Below are positions 8,114-17,475 of a DNA stretch of 55,363 bases, one piece after another. The position numbers were made by a program, and so were the translations under genes. Position 1 is the stretch's first letter. Every line of letters begins with the position of its first letter. The stretch comes from DASUFE01 sp036274675. GTDB lineage: Bacteria; Pseudomonadota; Gammaproteobacteria; HTCC5015. The notes beneath the pieces were generated by a model. The model made no database searches, was not told where the DNA came from, and worked only from the letters and a program-made list of their open reading frames with translations. Location of the stretch: NCBI GenBank assembly GCA_036274675.1, contig DASUFE010000011.1:1-55363 (forward strand), given 5' to 3'.

Positions 8114-10462
8114 ATGTTGAAAACAACAAGAACGATCGCGATTTTCATATTGATTGGCCTGCAGCTGGCGGTGGCGCACGCGCAACAGCAATACAACTTC
8201 AAGATTGAGAATATCGAACTTGTGGGGGCGCGCCGTATCACTCTCGCCACCGTGCTGACTTATGTTCCCGTCAAGATCGGCGATCAGATGACCCCGGGCC
8301 TGGCGCAGGAAATCATGCATGCGCTTTACACGACAGGTTTTTTCAAGGATGTCGGCCTGTACCGGCGGGATAATGTGCTGATTATCCGCGTAACGGAACG
8401 TCCCGCCATCGCGGAAATCAATATTGAGGGCAATAAGAAAGTAAAGACGGAAGATATCCAGAAAGCTTTTGACGACTTCGATCTGTCGCGGGGCCGGATA
8501 TACAACGACCAGGTTCTGGATCAGATGCATCAGGAGCTTGAGCGCCTGTACTACAGCGCGGGCCGTTACGGGGTGAAAATCGAGAAAAAAGTGACGCCCT
8601 TGCCGCGAAACCGCGTCAAAATCGATATCAATATTCGTGAAGGCGTGCCGGCGAAAATCCGGCAGATCAATATCGTCGGCAACGAGTCGTTTACGGACGA
8701 CGAGATTCTCGATCAGTTCGAGCTCGGCGTTCCGCCCTGGTACGTCTTCTTCAGCAAGAGGGATGAATACGCCAAATCCAGATTGAGCGGCGACCGTGAA
8801 AAACTGCGTTCCTTTTATATGGACCGGGGCTATATCAATTTCAGGGACGAATCGACCCAGGTCACCATTTCCCCGGACAAGAAGGACATCTATATCACTA
8901 TCAATATCGTCGAAGGCGATAAATACAATATCCGTGATGTCAGCGTCACGGTGAGTTCCCCCGAGATCGAGCAATATCGCCCCTTGATGCTGGCGGCCGC
9001 GCAGAAAATCAATCTCAAGGGACAGAATTTCTCGAATGCCAAGTCCACGCAGACCACGGATTTTATCAACAAACTGCTGGGCAACCAGGGCTACGCCTTT
9101 GCCGATACCCAGATGATCCCCACGATCGACGATTCGACGAAGGAAGTCGATATCAATTTCATGGTGGAACCAAAGCAGCGCGTGTACGTGCAGCGCGTGT
9201 TGTTCAACGGCAATAACAAGACGCTCGACGAGGTGTATCGGCGCGAAATGAGGCAGATGGAGGGCGCCTGGTATTCCTCGGATGCGGTCGAGCGCTCGAA
9301 GGTGCGCTTGCAGCGCCTGACTTTCGTCGAGAGCGCGGAAGTGACAACACCCAACGTCCCGGGTACTGATGACAAGGTTGATGTGGTGTTCGATATCAAG
9401 GAGCGTTTTTCGGGCGCCTTTAATATAGGCCTCGGTTATTCAGCGGAGAACGGTACCGCTTTCACGACCAGTATCACCCAGAACAACCTGTTTGGCAGAG
9501 GCAACGCGCTTTCGTTTGCCATAAACAGGAGCGAAGTCGTCGAGGATTTCAATGCCACGCTCACGGAACCCTACTACACCGATGACGGTATCAGCCGCCA
9601 GACCGGACTGTTTTATCGCAAGATTGATACGAGCCAGACCCTGCTGAGCGACTATGTTATGAACAGCGCGGGTGGCAGTTTGCAGTACGGTATTCCGTTG
9701 GACGAATACAGCAGGTTAGGCGCGGGCTTTACCGTCAACCATACCGAGGTCATTCCGTCTCCGTTCTCGCTCTTCGAGGTCCATGACTTCATCAACAATT
9801 ATGGGAACGACTATGACCAGTATATGGCGAACCTCTCCTACATCTATGATTCGCGCAACCGCGGCATATTCCCGACCAAAGGCGCGCGCCATGTACTGTC
9901 GGCGGAGTTGTCAATGCCGATGAGTGATCTTGATTATTACAAGTTTAATTATGTTGCCGACTATTATTGGCACGCCATCGGCCCAACGCTCTTTCACGTA
10001 AAATATAACATCGGCGTCGGTTTTCTCAAGGACGATCCTAATGAGGTCGGTATTCCGTTCTTCGAGAAGTACGTGGCCGGCGGCATCAACACTTTGCGCG
10101 GTTACGAGCCTCGAAGCATCGCCCCGCGAGGTCGCATTTACGATCCGATTTCGAATGTTCTCCGGACAAGCCGGGACCCCCTGGGCGGCGACCTGCTGAC
10201 TGTGGGTTCACTCGAGTTTGTGCTGCCGCCGTTCGGCGATGGCACTTCGTCCCGCACCGTGCTCTTCTATGATTTCGGGAACGTATTCCCCAATTACTAT
10301 GATTTTGACACCGATGAATTCAGGACATCTGTGGGTTTCGCTCATAACTGGCTGGCTCCGATTGGTCCCATGACCTTCAGTTATGCGTATCCACTTGAAT
10401 ATGAGGAACAAGACAAGGAAAATATCGAGCGGTTCGATTTCTCGATCGGCGGAACATTTTAG
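8114..10462 (+). CDS. bamA: Outer membrane protein assembly factor BamA
   Basis: Central Omp85 protein that inserts beta barrels into the outer membrane. A signal peptide of about 23 residues ends in VAHAQQQ. Five POTRA domains follow to about residue 420, then a 16-strand barrel. The lid-loop motif LRGYEPRS, of the (V/I/L)RG(F/Y) type, is present, and the chain ends in an aromatic residue (IGGTF), as barrel proteins do. Length is 782. It starts four bases after rseP and is followed by its chaperone partner skp. Confidence 0.97.
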   Translation: MLKTTRTIAIFILIGLQLAVAHAQQQYNFKIENIELVGARRITLATVLTYVPVKIGDQMTPGLAQEIMHALYTTGFFKDVGLYRRDNVLIIRVTERPAIAEINIEGNKKVKTEDIQKAFDDFDLSRGRIYNDQVLDQMHQELERLYYSAGRYGVKIEKKVTPLPRNRVKIDINIREGVPAKIRQINIVGNESFTDDEILDQFELGVPPWYVFFSKRDEYAKSRLSGDREKLRSFYMDRGYINFRDESTQVTISPDKKDIYITINIVEGDKYNIRDVSVTVSSPEIEQYRPLMLAAAQKINLKGQNFSNAKSTQTTDFINKLLGNQGYAFADTQMIPTIDDSTKEVDINFMVEPKQRVYVQRVLFNGNNKTLDEVYRREMRQMEGAWYSSDAVERSKVRLQRLTFVESAEVTTPNVPGTDDKVDVVFDIKERFSGAFNIGLGYSAENGTAFTTSITQNNLFGRGNALSFAINRSEVVEDFNATLTEPYYTDDGISRQTGLFYRKIDTSQTLLSDYVMNSAGGSLQYGIPLDEYSRLGAGFTVNHTEVIPSPFSLFEVHDFINNYGNDYDQYMANLSYIYDSRNRGIFPTKGARHVLSAELSMPMSDLDYYKFNYVADYYWHAIGPTLFHVKYNIGVGFLKDDPNEVGIPFFEKYVAGGINTLRGYEPRSIAPRGRIYDPISNVLRTSRDPLGGDLLTVGSLEFVLPPFGDGTSSRTVLFYDFGNVFPNYYDFDTDEFRTSVGFAHNWLAPIGPMTFSYAYPLEYEEQDKENIERFDFSIGGTF

Positions 10463-10489
10463 AATGCTAAACCAGAGGATGACTTAAAA

Positions 10490-11023
10490 ATGAAATTTGA
10501 ACTACTGAATCGTGTATTGCTTGCCGTCTGCTGTTGCTTTTTTCAGACGGCGTTTGCCCAGGATGCAGGTCCGCTGAAAATCGGTTTCGTGGATGTCCAG
10601 GCGGTGGCTTCCAAATCCCCGCAACTGGCCGAAGGCAACAAGCGCCTGGAAAAGGAATTCTCCGCCCGCAGCGATGCGCTCAAAGGAATGCAGGCTTCCT
10701 ATATGCAGTTGCGCGACAGGCTGCAGAAAGAAGGTCTTACCATGAATACTGACGACCAGAGGAAGCTCGAAGATCAAATCCTCGGGCAGGAACGTAAAAT
10801 CCGCTGGGAGCAGGGCATTATGGACGAGGACTTCAAGATCCGACGCAACCAGGTGGCGGCGGACGTACGGAAGGATATCTTCAAGACCATCGCGACGCTC
10901 GCGCAGAAGGAAGGTTACGATCTGATCCTTACCGACGGCGTGTTGATGAGCAGCGCTCGCGTCAACCTGACGGAACGTGTTCTTACGGAGCTTAAGAACA
11001 ACGCCGGCGAGAAGAAAAAGTAA
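10490..11023 (+). CDS. skp: Periplasmic chaperone Skp/OmpH
   Basis: Holds unfolded outer membrane proteins in the periplasm for the Bam complex. The signal peptide runs to FAQDAG. The mature start LKIGFVDVQAVASKSPQ is the family hallmark, followed by a long charged coiled coil from about residue 45 to 125 that forms the chaperone tentacles. Length 177 is typical. It lies 27 bases after bamA and 19 bases before lpxD. Confidence 0.92.
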   Translation: MKFELLNRVLLAVCCCFFQTAFAQDAGPLKIGFVDVQAVASKSPQLAEGNKRLEKEFSARSDALKGMQASYMQLRDRLQKEGLTMNTDDQRKLEDQILGQERKIRWEQGIMDEDFKIRRNQVAADVRKDIFKTIATLAQKEGYDLILTDGVLMSSARVNLTERVLTELKNNAGEKKK

Positions 11024-11042
11024 TCGCATCGATCATTGTCGT

Positions 11043-12092
11043 GTGAGCAAGCCCTACACACTCGCCGAACTGGCTCGTATTTTCAACGTTGCCTGTACCG
11101 GCGATGGTGGCGAGATTATCACGCGTGTTGCGGACCTGGGAACGGCCGAGCCCGGCAGCCTCGCTTTTCTGAATAACCGCGACTATCTTCCGCTGCTGGC
11201 GACAACGCGTGCTTCGGCTGTTGTGCTGTCCAAAGAGAATGCAGAGGTTTGTCCGCGTCCGACGTTGGTCAGCGACAATCCTTATGCGCTCTATGCGAAA
11301 ATAGCATTGCTGCTGCACCCGGATAAGGATTTATCCATAATGCCGGGGATTCACTCAACGGCTGTGGTCGCCGCTTCCGCCATTATCGCTGCCGATGCGA
11401 TCATTGCTCCGCTGGCTGTCATAGAGGACGGGGTACGGGTAGGTCCTCGCAGCTATATCGGCTCCGGCACGGTGCTCAAGCGGGGCAGTGTAATCGGGGC
11501 AGATTGCAAGCTGGCACCCAATGTTACGGTATGCGACGGATGCCGCCTCGGTGATCGTGTCATCGTTCATCCCGCGGCTGTCATCGGAGCTGACGGTTTC
11601 GGCTTCGCGCCGGAAAATCGCCAGTGGATAAAGATTCCACAGCTTGGAACGGTGGTCGTCGGGGACGATGTTGAAATCGGGGCGGGAGTTGCGATCGACC
11701 GCGGAGCGCTGAAAGATACAATCATTGAAAATGGTGTTAAACTCGACAACCAGATTCACGTGGCGCATAACGTCAGAATCGGCGCTCACACGGCGATAGC
11801 GGCGCAGGCGGGTATCGCGGGCAGTGCCAATATCGGCAGTCATTGCGCGATCGGCGGGGCGGCCGGTATTCTCGGTCATTTGCAGATACCGGACGGCACG
11901 CGTCTGAATGCTTATTCGCAGGTTACGCAAACTATCGAACAGGCCGGCAGCTACGCCTCTTCAGGCATGCCTCTCGAACCGGCTGCGCAATGGCGGCGCA
12001 ACTGGGTCAGGATCAAGCAACTGGACGAAATGGCGAAAAGAATCCGCATCCTGGAAAAAAAACTCGCGGAGTTTGAAAAGAACAGGAGTTAG
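11043..12092 (+). CDS. lpxD: UDP-3-O-(3-hydroxyacyl)glucosamine N-acyltransferase
   Basis: Third step of lipid A synthesis: adds the N-linked 3-hydroxyacyl chain from acyl-ACP. It is a left-handed beta-helix protein with many hexapeptide repeats (for example IGADGFGFAPE). IEIGAGVAIDRGALKDT and LDNQIHVAHNVRIG carry the catalytic His region. I place the start at GTG 11043 (reads MSKPYTLAELARIF), 19 bases after the skp stop, giving 349 residues. An upstream in-frame ATG lies inside skp and adds a non-conserved stretch. A C-terminal coiled coil of about 30 residues is present. Confidence 0.94.
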   Translation: MSKPYTLAELARIFNVACTGDGGEIITRVADLGTAEPGSLAFLNNRDYLPLLATTRASAVVLSKENAEVCPRPTLVSDNPYALYAKIALLLHPDKDLSIMPGIHSTAVVAASAIIAADAIIAPLAVIEDGVRVGPRSYIGSGTVLKRGSVIGADCKLAPNVTVCDGCRLGDRVIVHPAAVIGADGFGFAPENRQWIKIPQLGTVVVGDDVEIGAGVAIDRGALKDTIIENGVKLDNQIHVAHNVRIGAHTAIAAQAGIAGSANIGSHCAIGGAAGILGHLQIPDGTRLNAYSQVTQTIEQAGSYASSGMPLEPAAQWRRNWVRIKQLDEMAKRIRILEKKLAEFEKNRS

Positions 12093-12111
12093 AGATCAAG
12101 GGGGTTTTGAA

Positions 12112-12555
12112 TTGAGCGCGCTGAATATCTACGAAGTGATGAAGAAATTGCCTCATCGCTACCCGTTCCTGCTGGTAGACAGAGTCGTATCGTGCGAACC
12201 GGACAAGGCGGTTGAGATCATCAAGAACGTAACGGTGAACGAGCCCTGTTTCCAGGGTCATTTCCCGGAGTGTCCCATATTTCCCGGCGTGCTGGTAACC
12301 GAAGCCATGGCGCAGGCCACCGGTATACTGACTTTTGAGTCCATCCCCCTGGAACTGACCGAAAACTCCCTGTTCCTGCTGGTCGGCATCGACAACGCGC
12401 GCTTCAAGAAACAGGTCGTGCCTGGCGACACAATGCGTATCCGCGCGGAAGTCATGCGCAAGACCCGAAACATCTGGAAATTCGCTACTACGGCCCAGGT
12501 CGAGGGTGAACTGGTTTGCTCGGCCGAAATTATGGGCGCCCTGATACCCCGTTAG
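12112..12555 (+). CDS. fabZ: 3-hydroxyacyl-ACP dehydratase FabZ
   Basis: Dehydrates 3-hydroxyacyl-ACP in fatty acid elongation and competes with LpxA/LpxD for the same substrate pool. The hotdog fold is shown by LPHRYPFLLVDRV, the catalytic His50 in FQGHFP and Glu64 in VTEAMAQATG. The start is inferred to be TTG at 12112 (MSALNIYEVMKKLP), because AAGGGGG lies seven bases upstream and the open frame farther upstream overlaps lpxD with no family match. That gives 147 residues, the usual size. Confidence 0.93.
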   Translation: MSALNIYEVMKKLPHRYPFLLVDRVVSCEPDKAVEIIKNVTVNEPCFQGHFPECPIFPGVLVTEAMAQATGILTFESIPLELTENSLFLLVGIDNARFKKQVVPGDTMRIRAEVMRKTRNIWKFATTAQVEGELVCSAEIMGALIPR

Positions 12556-12564
12556 GTCCCATGC

Positions 12565-13362
12565 ATGATACATCCGACCGCGATCGTTGATTCGTCCGCG
12601 AGAGTCGCCGCCGGTGTGGAAATCGGACCGTATTCGATTATCGGCCCCGATGTCGAAATCGGATCCGGTACCCGCATAGGCCCCCACGTAGTCATCAAGG
12701 GGCCGACGCGCATCGGGCGTGATAATCAGATCTTCCAGTTCGCCTCGCTGGGCGAGGCCACGCAGGCGTTGGGGCAGGAACCGGAGAAGGGCGTGCTGGA
12801 GATCGGCGACCGCAATATCATCCGTGAATATGCCACCATGAATCGGGGTTCCTCCACATCCACGGGAATCACCCGGATCGGCAATGACGGGCTTTTCATG
12901 GCCTACACACATATCGCGCATGATTGCGTGCTGGGTGATCACATCATTTTCTCGAACGCGGCGAGCGTCGCCGGCCATGTGTACATTGGCGACTACGCGA
13001 TTCTCGGGGGGTTCACCACCGTGCACCAGTTCGTGCATATCGGCGCCCACAGCTTTTCCGGTTTCTCCTCGGCGATCAACCGCGACGTTCCGCCTTATGT
13101 GATCGTATCCGGTAATCACGCCGCGGCCTATGGTATCAACAAGGAAGGCCTCAGGCGGCGGAATTTCCCGGCGGATACGATACGCGCGCTGCACAAGGCC
13201 TATATGACCCTGGTGAAGTCGCGGCAAAAGCGCGAAGACGCAGTCAAATCCATAGTCCCCCTGATCGAAAAACATCCCGAAGTGGCGGGTTTCGTCGAAT
13301 TCATCCAGCGAAGTCAGCGCGGTATCGTGCGCGCCAATAAATCCGGTGGCGAGGACGAATAA
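12565..13362 (+). CDS. lpxA: UDP-N-acetylglucosamine O-acyltransferase
   Basis: First step of lipid A synthesis: transfers a 3-hydroxyacyl chain from ACP to UDP-GlcNAc. It is a beta-helix of hexapeptide repeats; IGRDNQIFQFASLGE, the catalytic His119 in THIAHD (His125 in E. coli) and GGFTTVHQF are diagnostic. Length is 265. Aligning on HQF...IGAH, Phe167 sits where E. coli has Gly173, the hydrocarbon ruler residue that sets acyl chain length, which suggests a chain shorter than C14. The normally adjacent lpxB is inverted about 3 kb away. Confidence 0.96.
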   Translation: MIHPTAIVDSSARVAAGVEIGPYSIIGPDVEIGSGTRIGPHVVIKGPTRIGRDNQIFQFASLGEATQALGQEPEKGVLEIGDRNIIREYATMNRGSSTSTGITRIGNDGLFMAYTHIAHDCVLGDHIIFSNAASVAGHVYIGDYAILGGFTTVHQFVHIGAHSFSGFSSAINRDVPPYVIVSGNHAAAYGINKEGLRRRNFPADTIRALHKAYMTLVKSRQKREDAVKSIVPLIEKHPEVAGFVEFIQRSQRGIVRANKSGGEDE

Positions 13363-14164
13363 CAGTATCGATTGCGGGTTCTCCGGCCGTTTTATATACG
13401 GTTTGCTATTGTGGTTTGCACTCTGCGGCCCGGTCGCCTGCAGTTCCGGCAGCCCGCCGCCACTGGTCCGTCAATACTCTTACACCATTGTAAAATCCCA
13501 CCCCCATTCAGCCGATGACTTTACCCAGGGACTCGTGTTCATGGACGGCCGGCTGTACGAAAGCACCGGTCTTTACGGTCGCTCGGCGGTCAGCATCAAA
13601 TCGCTCGATACCGGTGGCGTTATCAAGCGGTTTCCACTGCCCGATCGCTATTTCGGCGAAGGCTTGGCCGCGGTCGGCGAGCGGCTGGTACAAATTACCT
13701 ATCGCGAGAACACCGGTTTTGTGTATGACCGCGCTAAGTTGCAGGTACTGCAGGAATTCTCTTACCCGGGTGAAGGCTGGGGGCTTGCCTATGACGGGGT
13801 TAATCTGATCATGAGCGACGGTTCGGCACGGCTTTATTTTCTGGATCCATCGAGTTTCAGCAGAAACAGGATATTGACCGTAAGTCGTATGGGCGATGTT
13901 GTCACGAATCTGAACGAGTTGGAATATGCGCGGAACAGGATCTACGCCAATGTCTGGCAACGCAACCTCATCGTGGAGATCGATCCGGTGACGGGCTATG
14001 TGACGGGGGAGGTCGATTTGACGGAGCTGGCGCAGCGGCATACAGTCTCGCCCGATGCGGTGCTGAATGGGATCGCTTATGACTCCCGGAACGACGTTTT
14101 TCTGGTGACCGGCAAGCTGTGGCCGGCGCTTTACGAGATAAAGTTACATAACCCGGATCCCTGA
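13346..14164 (+). CDS. Glutaminyl-peptide cyclotransferase (glutamine cyclotransferase), probable lipoprotein
   Basis: Plant/bacterial-type glutaminyl cyclase, which turns an N-terminal Gln into pyroglutamate. The beta-propeller motifs are clear: DDFTQGLVF, LYESTGLYG, YFGEGLAAV, GEGWGLAYDG, NELEYA...IYANVW and LNGIAYD. The N-terminus has a hydrophobic segment (about 16-32) ending GPVACSS, which may be a lipobox, so the protein probably acts in the periplasm. The only upstream start is GTG at 13346, overlapping lpxA by 17 bases, so it is read with the lipid A operon. Length is 272. The stop codon lies in the loop of a perfect palindrome. Confidence 0.88.
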   Translation: MARTNNSIDCGFSGRFIYGLLLWFALCGPVACSSGSPPPLVRQYSYTIVKSHPHSADDFTQGLVFMDGRLYESTGLYGRSAVSIKSLDTGGVIKRFPLPDRYFGEGLAAVGERLVQITYRENTGFVYDRAKLQVLQEFSYPGEGWGLAYDGVNLIMSDGSARLYFLDPSSFSRNRILTVSRMGDVVTNLNELEYARNRIYANVWQRNLIVEIDPVTGYVTGEVDLTELAQRHTVSPDAVLNGIAYDSRNDVFLVTGKLWPALYEIKLHNPDP

Positions 14165-14176
14165 GGGATCCGGGTT
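14150..14176. terminator. Perfect 12-bp inverted repeat centred on a stop codon
   Basis: AACCCGGATCCC (14150-14161) and GGGATCCGGGTT (14165-14176) flank TGA, the stop codon of the cyclotransferase gene. The hairpin lies between two converging genes (ends 14164 and 14200) and could act as a terminator for both. No T run follows on either strand, so this role is not certain. Confidence 0.5.
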
Positions 14177-14199
14177 GCAGCACCCCGGAGCAGGGAGGT

Positions 14200-16092
14200 T
14201 CAGTTGAAGGTGTCTCTCTGGATGTCGTACCGGAAACTGGTATCATCGCTGGGATCGTCCGGATCGTCTAGATGATTCGCCTTTGTCCAAATTATGACGG
14301 CGCTGTAATCGGGAGCCACCGCCAGTTGCGGGCTGATGGCGTCGCCATAATTGTATAGCAGGTTGAATTTATCGCGCGCAGTGTCATCTTCCAGCAGTAT
14401 GGGGGTATTCCAGCCGTTGAAGCTGACCCGGAAACGGTTGGCATATATGTTGTGGCGATTGCGGCTGGTGAAGGTGTTGGTCGGGCCGCCTTCGACCTCG
14501 GACCAAACGCACAGGGCATTGCCCTGGCCGTCGACCGCGATCTGGGGTTCCGAGGCTTCGGCCGGGGCGGCGGAGTTATCAATCCGCTTGGCCTCCTCTG
14601 TCCAGGTCCACTTGTCTTGCGATTTACTGAACTTGAAGCGTCTGCTGAATACCCGCTTTCGCATGCCTGCGCCTTGTTTCTGCACCCAGACGGCAATAGC
14701 TGTGCCGTTCGGGGCCATCGCCACTTGCGGTGTCTCAGCCTGGACCAGGGACACCATGTCGCCTTTTGTGTTCTTGGCCGTGGCCGCATCAATTATTACG
14801 GCGGATGTCCAACCACCGTTACTCGAATAACTGCTGGCCATAATGTCGCTATCCGTGCCGTTGACCTGGGACCAGACGGCGATTGCAGACGGGCGGTCTA
14901 GTTCAGTCGTCCCGTCCGCGTCCATCGCGATTTGCGGGGATGTGGGAGGGGTGGTGGCGTTATCGCTGCTGGGGATTGGGGTTGCCCCGCCCCAGGTTGC
15001 TCCGTTGAAGCGGTTTATATAAATCGCGCTATTTTCGACCCAGATCGCGAGGGCTTGACCACTGGTATCGATGGCGATCTGCGGCGCGGCTACGTTGCCT
15101 AAGCTCGCGTCAATGGTGGCGGCGCCCGTCCAGTTATCGGTCGTTGCAAGGTAACGGTTGTAGTAAACCCGGTCGGATTCAATCCAGACCACGAGCGCAT
15201 TGCCGTTGGCGTCGATAACAATCTGGGGTGCGGTGGCCGGGCCGTTTCCGGCATCGATCGGAGTCAGCGTCAGGGAATTCTGCCAGTTATTGGAATCAAA
15301 ACGATTGGCATAGATGCGGGAGTTGGCGCCGTCAGACTGCGACCACACGACCATGGCAGTACGGTTGGAGGAAACCGCGATCTGCGGAGCGAGGGCGTCG
15401 TTATTATTGTCGGCGGCGCTCAGCCTCGTTTCCGGGTCATTCTTCAGGGCGTTCAGCTTCTTGACGAAAATATTGGAGCTGAGGGAGCCGTCGCCTTGAA
15501 CCGGAGGGGGCGGGTCAGGCAGCGGATCAGGCGGGGGGAGCTTATCTTCGAAAAACTGCCTCCAGACGATGAAGCCCGAACCGTCGGCGGGGTTCATCGA
15601 GATCTGGGGATTGAAGGCATGACCGATCTTGAACGCGTCGCTGATGTTGTTTTCGAGGGCGGTAGCCCCGCTGAAGTTGCCGTCCCGCACCGTATAGCTC
15701 CAGAGTATATCCTCTTGTATTTTATTGCCGTCCAGGTCGCTGATTCCTCTTTTGAGGGTTGCATGATATTTCGTCACCAGCCGCAGGCGCTCGTCGGGGA
15801 AGAAGGAGATCATATCTTTAAGAATCTCGTTGCCTTCCGAGTCTTTGGCGCCGTGGTGCATTTTGCCGGAGACCTGCTGTCCATCCTGACGCACCAGGGT
15901 AATGGAGTCATCCTCCACCGAGGAATCGAGGATTTCTTCGTTAAACTGCAGGCGCACGAGATCCCGGTTGCCCGATGTCGCGCCACCGCCGGGATTGGAG
16001 ATGACGATGCGCGGCGGGAATTTGTCTTCGCTGCAGCCCGCGACAACGCACAAGGCGCCGCACAGCAGGATGGATAAACAGCGTTGGTACAT
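14200..16092 (-). CDS. Large envelope lipoprotein: Ig-like N-terminal domain plus eight-fold repeat, function unknown
   Basis: The start is ATG 16092 (MYQRCLSILLCGALC...), preceded by GGAGG; the lipobox VVAGC with Cys20 marks a lipoprotein. The first ~140 residues resemble a bacterial Ig-like domain of the SbsA type (ISNPGGGATSGNRDLVRLQF...). The rest holds at least eight copies of PQ(I/V/L)xx...GxAxxVW, for example APQIAVSSNRTAMVVWSQ and EPQIAVDGQGNALCVWSE, spaced about 50-60 residues apart. This suggests a beta-propeller facing the periplasm or cell surface. A proline-rich linker (PPPDPLPDPPPPV) separates the parts. Length 630. No catalytic motif seen. Confidence 0.85.
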   Translation of the reverse strand: MYQRCLSILLCGALCVVAGCSEDKFPPRIVISNPGGGATSGNRDLVRLQFNEEILDSSVEDDSITLVRQDGQQVSGKMHHGAKDSEGNEILKDMISFFPDERLRLVTKYHATLKRGISDLDGNKIQEDILWSYTVRDGNFSGATALENNISDAFKIGHAFNPQISMNPADGSGFIVWRQFFEDKLPPPDPLPDPPPPVQGDGSLSSNIFVKKLNALKNDPETRLSAADNNNDALAPQIAVSSNRTAMVVWSQSDGANSRIYANRFDSNNWQNSLTLTPIDAGNGPATAPQIVIDANGNALVVWIESDRVYYNRYLATTDNWTGAATIDASLGNVAAPQIAIDTSGQALAIWVENSAIYINRFNGATWGGATPIPSSDNATTPPTSPQIAMDADGTTELDRPSAIAVWSQVNGTDSDIMASSYSSNGGWTSAVIIDAATAKNTKGDMVSLVQAETPQVAMAPNGTAIAVWVQKQGAGMRKRVFSRRFKFSKSQDKWTWTEEAKRIDNSAAPAEASEPQIAVDGQGNALCVWSEVEGGPTNTFTSRNRHNIYANRFRVSFNGWNTPILLEDDTARDKFNLLYNYGDAISPQLAVAPDYSAVIIWTKANHLDDPDDPSDDTSFRYDIQRDTFN

Positions 16093-16278
16093 TCTGTGAT
16101 TCCTCCAGACGGACGTCATGGGTAACTGTATAAAAGGGTTTAACGGTTTGAAGCTGGCCCGGCTTTGTGAGCCGGTTATAAAGGCTGGCCTGCCTGCATG
16201 AAATGTACGCAAGTCTACAACATTTCGGTCCTCAGGTCATCTCCGGGCCCAAGAGGTCCGGACGGGCTTAAAAACCGC

Positions 16279-17436
16279 CTATTGGCTCTCAGCAGGGCCT
16301 TTTTCGCCGACGTCCAGCAGTCTGAGAGCCAGTCTGCCCACCTCGGCAATCCCGTCCTGCCCGCCCAGGTTTCGCTTTACGGTTTGCAGGGCCTCCCGGA
16401 TACGTTGGTAACGGCCGGCATCGGTTAAAAGGCTTAACGCTTCCGCCGCGATTTTTTCCGGCGTCGCGTCCGCCTGGACCAATTCGGGTACGACCGGATG
16501 CCCGGCCACTATGTTGGCGAGCGCGATTTGCTTGACGGTAACAAGTCTCTTCAGGATGGCATAGGACAGCGGCGATACCTTATATATCACAATCATCGGC
16601 TTTTGCAGGAGCGCGACCTCCAATGTAGCCGTTCCCGAGGCCGTGATCGCAAAATCGCTGGCATTGACCGCATCGTAAGTCTGGCCCTGGACGACCGGAA
16701 TACGCAGGCCGCTTGCGGTTATCTGTTGCTGCAATGCCCCGGCGTCCAATGAGGAAGCCGCCGGCAACACGAACTGTACTTTCGAAATGCGTTGCTGAAT
16801 TTCTTTTGCCGCCTCGACAAGTACCGGCAGCAGGCGTTTGATTTCGCTGTTACGGCTGCCCGGCATCAAGGCCACGGTCTTGAGCGCGGGATCCAGGCCG
16901 AACCGGCGCAGCGCGGTTTCACGGTCGAGTCCGGCCTGGACGCGCCGTGCAAGCGGGTGGCCGACATAGGTGACCGGGATTCCGGCGCTCCGGTAAAGCT
17001 CAGTTTCGAAGGGGAAGATCACCGCCATATGATCGATGCGGCGACCGATTTTGTGAATGCGCTTGGGGCGCCAGGCCCATACCTGGGGACTCACATAAAA
17101 CAGAACCTTTATGCCGAGGGACTTCGCGGTCTCGGCAAGTTTCAGGTTGAACTCAGGATAATCGATCAGCAGCAGCAGGTCGGGGCGGCGCTCCGCCAGC
17201 GCGTTGCGCAGGCGCTTGAGCGCCGCCTGTATTTCGGACCAGTGGGCGAGTACCTCGACCAGGCCGACCACGGCGATGCGGCTGGAATCGACGAGCAACT
17301 CGACACCGGCGGCCTGCATGTGGCGGCTGCCCATGCCGATACAGCGGATACCTGACTGCTGCAGGTTACGCGCGATCCCGGCGCCGTGCATATCGCCGGA
17401 TGCTTCGCCCGCGACCAGCATAACCGTCTGACTCAT
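16279..17436 (-). CDS. lpxB: Lipid-A-disaccharide synthase
   Basis: Joins UDP-2,3-diacylglucosamine and lipid X to form the beta-1,6 disaccharide of lipid A at the inner membrane surface. MLVAGEASGDMHGAGI opens the GT-B fold; LLIDYPEFNLKLA, YVSPQVWAWRPKRI, YVGHPLA, LMPGSRNSEI and ITASGTATLE are family motifs. Length 385. A GGAGT site precedes the ATG. It follows the Gfo/Idh/MocA gene by 39 bases on the same strand, so the two form a short operon reading against lpxA. Confidence 0.96.
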   Translation of the reverse strand: MSQTVMLVAGEASGDMHGAGIARNLQQSGIRCIGMGSRHMQAAGVELLVDSSRIAVVGLVEVLAHWSEIQAALKRLRNALAERRPDLLLLIDYPEFNLKLAETAKSLGIKVLFYVSPQVWAWRPKRIHKIGRRIDHMAVIFPFETELYRSAGIPVTYVGHPLARRVQAGLDRETALRRFGLDPALKTVALMPGSRNSEIKRLLPVLVEAAKEIQQRISKVQFVLPAASSLDAGALQQQITASGLRIPVVQGQTYDAVNASDFAITASGTATLEVALLQKPMIVIYKVSPLSYAILKRLVTVKQIALANIVAGHPVVPELVQADATPEKIAAEALSLLTDAGRYQRIREALQTVKRNLGGQDGIAEVGRLALRLLDVGEKGPAESQ

Positions 17437-17475
17437 TCGTAACTCCGTTTCACGAGCGCGCTGACCGGGTGGACC

